Shown: positions 60,627 through 64,000 of the stretch, in pieces
Position numbering within the stretch: the stretch's first letter is position 1
Layout of the letters: every line of letters begins with the position of its first letter
Assembly (NCBI RefSeq): GCF_050315115.1
Contig: NZ_JBNPOJ010000001.1
Coordinates: 1 to 64,000, forward strand
Source of the DNA: Peptoniphilus_A sp022767005
GTDB lineage: Bacteria > Bacillota > Clostridia > Tissierellales > Peptoniphilaceae
DNA: 64,000 nucleotides
Direction: 5' to 3'
The notes under the pieces: model-generated
Seen by the model: the letters and a program-made list of their open reading frames with translations, nothing else
Told to the model about the DNA's origin: nothing
Database searches by the model: none
Translations under genes and position numbers: made by a program

Positions 60627-62602
60627 TATTTTATTTTCTCAGTCTTCACTAGATTTCCATCGACGTATATATTGTATTCGCCTGGACCAATTAACTCTAC
60701 ATTACTAACTTGTCCACTGTCAACATTGTAATTCCAAACAGAAGTTGCCCCAATTTTATTTCCGTTGCCATCTTTTACTCTGTCAGCTGAAACATTGTGA
60801 GTCGCACCATCATCTGGAACCTTTACCTTTACATGATTTACTTTATTGAAACTATCTTCATTTTGATTGTTTTCATTATTGTCTTTGTTTTCTTCTTCGT
60901 CAACTTTCGCACCCTTTGAGATGTAAATTGTAACAGTTGAACCCTTTTCTACGCTTGTATTTGGCTTTGGATCCATATCATAAACTTGTCCTTCGCCAAC
61001 GCTATTGCTTTTTCCATTTTCAATTACAACAGTAAATCCTAAGCTCTTTAATTGACTTACAACAACATCTTGATCCATTCCCTTGTAGTCACTTAATACG
61101 ACTGGAGTCTTGTCAACACCTTTAGATATTATAACTTTTACAGCAGTTCCTCTCTTAACAGAATAACCACCATCTGGATTTGAATAAATTACTTTACCTT
61201 CTTCAACATTTTCATTAAATTCTTCTTCAACAGAGCCAAGTTTTAGAGAATTTTCCTCTAAAATTTTTTGAGCATCTTTTTTGCTTAATCCCTTTAGCGG
61301 TGGAACTGGAACAGAATCAGGAAGTTCATTAATTTCTAGTGTAACAGTTGAACCCTTATCGACGGAAGTTCCCTTTTCTGGCTTTTGACCAAGTACAACG
61401 CCATCAGGTTCATTCTCATTTTCTACGGTATTAACATCTAAGACCAAGCCTTGAGCTTCTATTAATTCCTTAGCCTCATCTCTTGTTTTACCAATATAAT
61501 TTTCTACGGCAATTTTTTCGACTACATCCCCATTTTTCATGCCTTTCATAGCCTTTGGAACAACATAAATTAATAGAGCTATAATAACTATCGCAGAAAA
61601 AATTCCAAGTATGGCTGGAGCAGCCGATTTTTTCTTTTTGACAACTTTTTTTGGTTTTTGTCGCTCTATATCCATGTTGCTAGAATGATTTCTTTTTTGT
61701 CTCCTATTAATTGTTGGAGTAACAACGGTTCTGTCATCTTCTTGATATTCTCTTTTAACAGAGAAAGTTTTTGCTCCAATTGTATAGTCCTTAATATCCT
61801 TAATTAAATCAAAGACATCTTTATATCTGTCGTTAGGATCCTTTTCAGTCATCTTAATGACAAGTGCATCCACAGATGGATCAATACTCTTAATAAAATC
61901 AGATGGCTTTGGCATTTGTGACTGAACTTGCATAAGTGCAACGGATACAGGATTATCTGCATCAAAAGGAAGTCTTCCCGTAAGCATTTCAAAGAGAACA
62001 ATACCTAAAGAATATATATCTGATCTATTGTCCACCTTTGCTCCTCTTGCTTGTTCTGGAGAAAAATAGTGGACTGAACCCATTACTGCATTAGTAGCTG
62101 TAACAGTTGTATTGTCAGCAACTCTTGCAATTCCAAAATCTGTAACTTTAATTCGATCATCACGAGTAACCATGATATTTTGTGATTTTATATCTCTATG
62201 GACAATATGTTTTGAGTGAGCAACCTTTAAAGCCTCTGCAATTTGAATACAGTAATTTAATGCCCTCTTTTCAGAAAATCTACCTTCATCATTTATTAAA
62301 TCTTTTAGAGTTTTACCATCAATATATTCCATTACAATGTAGTGAACTTCTTTGTCTTCAACTTTTTCAGTTCCTACATCGTAAATACTTACAATATTAG
62401 GATGAGAAATACTTGCAGCTGCAAGGGATTCTCTCTTAAATTTTCTAATAAAATTATTGTCTTCGTTGTATTCTAATTTTAAAACCTTTATGGCAACAAT
62501 TCTATCAAGCTTTCTATCATGAGCTTTAAATACATTTCCCATGCCGCCTGTTCCAATTTTTTCTAATATTTCATATCTATTTGCTAAAATTTTATTTATC
62601 AT
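60626..62602 (-). CDS. prkC: Ser/Thr protein kinase with PASTA domains
   Basis: 658 residues from the ATG at 62602. Kinase domain ~10-270: GTGGMGNVFKAHD, HIVHRDIKSQNIMVTRDD, VTDFGIARVADN. A membrane segment near 335-355 (ILGIFSAIVIIALLIYVVP) is followed by three PASTA units (~360-570) and an extra C-terminal domain after an Asn/Glu linker. It binds peptidoglycan fragments and phosphorylates cell-wall and growth proteins. Its phosphatase is encoded upstream (62610). Confidence 0.96.
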   Translation of the reverse strand: MINKILANRYEILEKIGTGGMGNVFKAHDRKLDRIVAIKVLKLEYNEDNNFIRKFKRESLAAASISHPNIVSIYDVGTEKVEDKEVHYIVMEYIDGKTLKDLINDEGRFSEKRALNYCIQIAEALKVAHSKHIVHRDIKSQNIMVTRDDRIKVTDFGIARVADNTTVTATNAVMGSVHYFSPEQARGAKVDNRSDIYSLGIVLFEMLTGRLPFDADNPVSVALMQVQSQMPKPSDFIKSIDPSVDALVIKMTEKDPNDRYKDVFDLIKDIKDYTIGAKTFSVKREYQEDDRTVVTPTINRRQKRNHSSNMDIERQKPKKVVKKKKSAAPAILGIFSAIVIIALLIYVVPKAMKGMKNGDVVEKIAVENYIGKTRDEAKELIEAQGLVLDVNTVENENEPDGVVLGQKPEKGTSVDKGSTVTLEINELPDSVPVPPLKGLSKKDAQKILEENSLKLGSVEEEFNENVEEGKVIYSNPDGGYSVKRGTAVKVIISKGVDKTPVVLSDYKGMDQDVVVSQLKSLGFTVVIENGKSNSVGEGQVYDMDPKPNTSVEKGSTVTIYISKGAKVDEEENKDNNENNQNEDSFNKVNHVKVKVPDDGATHNVSADRVKDGNGNKIGATSVWNYNVDSGQVSNVELIGPGEYNIYVDGNLVKTEKIK

Positions 62603-62609
62603 TGTGCAC

Positions 62610-63326
62610 CTACTCATTAAATACTAAAATAAATGTAATATTATCCATGCCGCCATTTTTTAAAGCGAGATCCAAAAGTTTATCCTTTGCAACTTCCGGA
62701 GTATTTTCTTTTATTATTTTAAAAATCTCTTCATCAGGAATCATATTAGTAAGCCCATCTGAACAAAATAAAAATATGTCTCCTTCTTCAATTTTTAAAG
62801 TGTTTACAGAAACGTCTATATCAGCTGTCGTTCCAACAGCTTTTGTAAGCACATTTTTCTTGGGATGATTCTTTGCCTCTTCCTCAGTGATTTCTCCAAT
62901 TTCCTTTAAGTAATTTACAAAGGAATCATCTCTTGTGATTTGCTCTATATCTTTATTTATCTTATATATTCTTGAATCGCCAACATTTGAATAGATTAAA
63001 ATATCTCCTAAAATGATACCGGTAGATACTGTTGTACCCATGCCTCTGTAATCTTCATTTTCTTCAGAGCTTTTAAATATTTTTCTATTGGCATCCCTAA
63101 TTGAAGAAGACAAAATTTCAATTGCATCTTCAAGACTATTAACTTCCTTTGCATTTTCAAAATCAGAAGCAATTATTTCTGTTGCCATCTTAGATGCTTT
63201 TTCACCAGCAAGATGACCACCCATTCCATCAGCCAATATATATAAATTTTTTGATTCATTTACAAAATAACTGTCTTCGTTGTTTTTTCTGTAATTGCCT
63301 ACATTTGTTGCTGATACAACTATCAT
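62610..63326 (-). CDS. prpC: PP2C-family protein phosphatase
   Basis: 238 residues: NVGNYRKNNEDSYFV, LYILADGMGGHLAGEKASKM, FLFCSDGLTNMIPDEEIFKI and GGMDNITFILV give the metal-binding Asp residues of PP2C. It removes phosphate added by PrkC. It lies 7 bp before the prkC start and directly after rlmN. Confidence 0.96.
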   Translation of the reverse strand: MIVVSATNVGNYRKNNEDSYFVNESKNLYILADGMGGHLAGEKASKMATEIIASDFENAKEVNSLEDAIEILSSSIRDANRKIFKSSEENEDYRGMGTTVSTGIILGDILIYSNVGDSRIYKINKDIEQITRDDSFVNYLKEIGEITEEEAKNHPKKNVLTKAVGTTADIDVSVNTLKIEEGDIFLFCSDGLTNMIPDEEIFKIIKENTPEVAKDKLLDLALKNGGMDNITFILVFNE

Positions 63327-64000
63327 TTATTTCACCTCAACTTTGCGCCTAAGTTGTCCACATGAAGCGCTGATGTCCCTTCCTAGTTCTCTTCTTATAG
63401 TCACATTAAATCCTCTTTTTTCAAGTTCCTTTTTAAATTCATTTATTTCTATTTTGGAAGGTCTTTTTTCGTCAAATTCATCAATTGGATTTAATGGTAT
63501 TAAATTAATATGGCATTTTAAATTTTTAGCAAAATTATAAAGCTCCTCAATATTTTTTTTACCATCATTTTGATTTTTAATCAAAGTGTATTCAAAAGTA
63601 ATTCTATTATTTGTCTTATTGACATAATATTCCAAAGATTTTTTCAATTCTGCTAAATTAAATTTTCTGTTAATTGGCATAAGGGCTGACCTATCACAGT
63701 CATTTGTTTGATGAAGACTAATTGCAAGATTTATAGGCAAGTTATAGTCTGCTAATTCATAAATTTTATCTGCTACTCCGCAAGTTGATATTGTAATATT
63801 CCTATAACTTGTGTTGTGTCCCTTTTCATCATGAAGAAGTTTTATAAATCTCATCACTTCTTGAAAATTATCAAGAGGTTCGCCACTTCCCATTAAAATA
63901 AAATTAGAAACCTTGATATTTAATCTATTTTCAATTTCGTAAACCCCACTTAACATTTCTGCAGCCGTAAGGTTTCTCACAAGACCAGATTTTGTAGATG
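63327..64000 (-). CDS. rlmN: 23S rRNA/tRNA adenine-C2 methyltransferase RlmN (5' part outside the window)
   Basis: The visible 224 residues are the C-terminal part of RlmN: TKSGLVRNLTAAEML, NFILMGSGEPLDNFQEVMRF, NITISTCGVADKIYELAD, and the end SCGQLRRKVEVK with the conserved resolving Cys. The radical SAM CxxxCxxC motif lies before the window edge. The frame is open across position 64000. Confidence 0.93.
   Translation of the reverse strand, partial: STKSGLVRNLTAAEMLSGVYEIENRLNIKVSNFILMGSGEPLDNFQEVMRFIKLLHDEKGHNTSYRNITISTCGVADKIYELADYNLPINLAISLHQTNDCDRSALMPINRKFNLAELKKSLEYYVNKTNNRITFEYTLIKNQNDGKKNIEELYNFAKNLKCHINLIPLNPIDEFDEKRPSKIEINEFKKELEKRGFNVTIRRELGRDISASCGQLRRKVEVK

Overview
The window is AT-rich low-GC Gram-positive DNA. 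The gene set on the right (rlmN-prpC-prkC-rsgA-rpe-thiN, psuK-psuG, an HTH-PfkB fusion, VanW protein, DUF503, CvfB-like S1 protein) and the codon use fit an anaerobic Firmicute, most likely Tissierellia/Peptoniphilaceae (Finegoldia, Anaerococcus or Peptoniphilus type). The genus is an inference, not shown by any marker gene here.

Layout. Positions 1-3,500 hold a drug-resistance-type cargo cluster on the minus strand: a PRTase, an ANT(6)/AadE streptomycin adenylyltransferase, a class I methyltransferase and a second nucleotidyltransferase, followed by a small DUF1413-like gene under a 32-bp palindrome. Positions 3,621-43,730 are a complete-looking siphovirus-type prophage, read almost wholly right to left. 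From its right end it contains an XRE repressor and a zinc-ribbon ImmA-like protease on the plus strand, a 44-bp palindromic operator with two face-to-face promoters, early/replication genes (sigma-like HTH, DUF2800 nuclease, DUF2815, family A DNA polymerase, Rha, primase-helicase, VRR-NUC, SNF2 helicase) and a DUF1492 late regulator. These are followed by an ORF-less group II intron, HNH, terS, MetK, ParB-methylase, terL, portal, ClpP-like protease, capsid, connector and tail genes, tape measure, tail tip, holin and amidase, and finally three overlapping serine-recombinase genes. Positions 43,954-64,000 are host chromosome, starting with the 3' end of an RlmCD/RumA-type 23S rRNA methyltransferase. 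That gene is a known integration hotspot for serine-recombinase phages that carry resistance genes (phi-m46.1 type of streptococci).

Two cargo genes ('morons') sit inside the late operon: a CPBP membrane protease between the tail chaperone and tape measure, and an ABC-F ribosome-protection-type ATPase between terL and portal. Each has its own promoter and terminator. The ABC-F gene also has a 10-codon leader peptide and alternative stems that can hide its ribosome-binding site, the architecture of antibiotic-induced attenuation.

The most unusual signals are non-coding. (1) Two ~105-bp elements (12443-12546, 17701-17812) share conserved loops but have unlike stems; each lies at the 5' end of a tail gene, and one separates a synonymously recoded duplicate of that gene's first 12 codons. 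(2) Three copies of a hairpin plus a conserved 3' tail (7434, 36437, 40782) have the same loop and covarying stems. (3) Three near-identical promoters carry TACGG directly before the -10. (4) The portal gene has a good ribosome-binding site in front of an ATA instead of ATG. (5) Nested inverted repeats beside the primase gene look like a replication origin. None of these could be tested by search here.

Host genes are arranged in short overlapping operons: rlmCD-cvfB-hypothetical; DUF503-nth-vanW; psuK-psuG-thioesterase under a palindromic operator; tdk-ppi-MATE-map-TPR; and rlmN-prpC-prkC-rsgA-rpe-thiN. Only the YhcC-like radical SAM gene and an ATP-grasp ligase are read rightwards, meeting the last operon at a bidirectional terminator.
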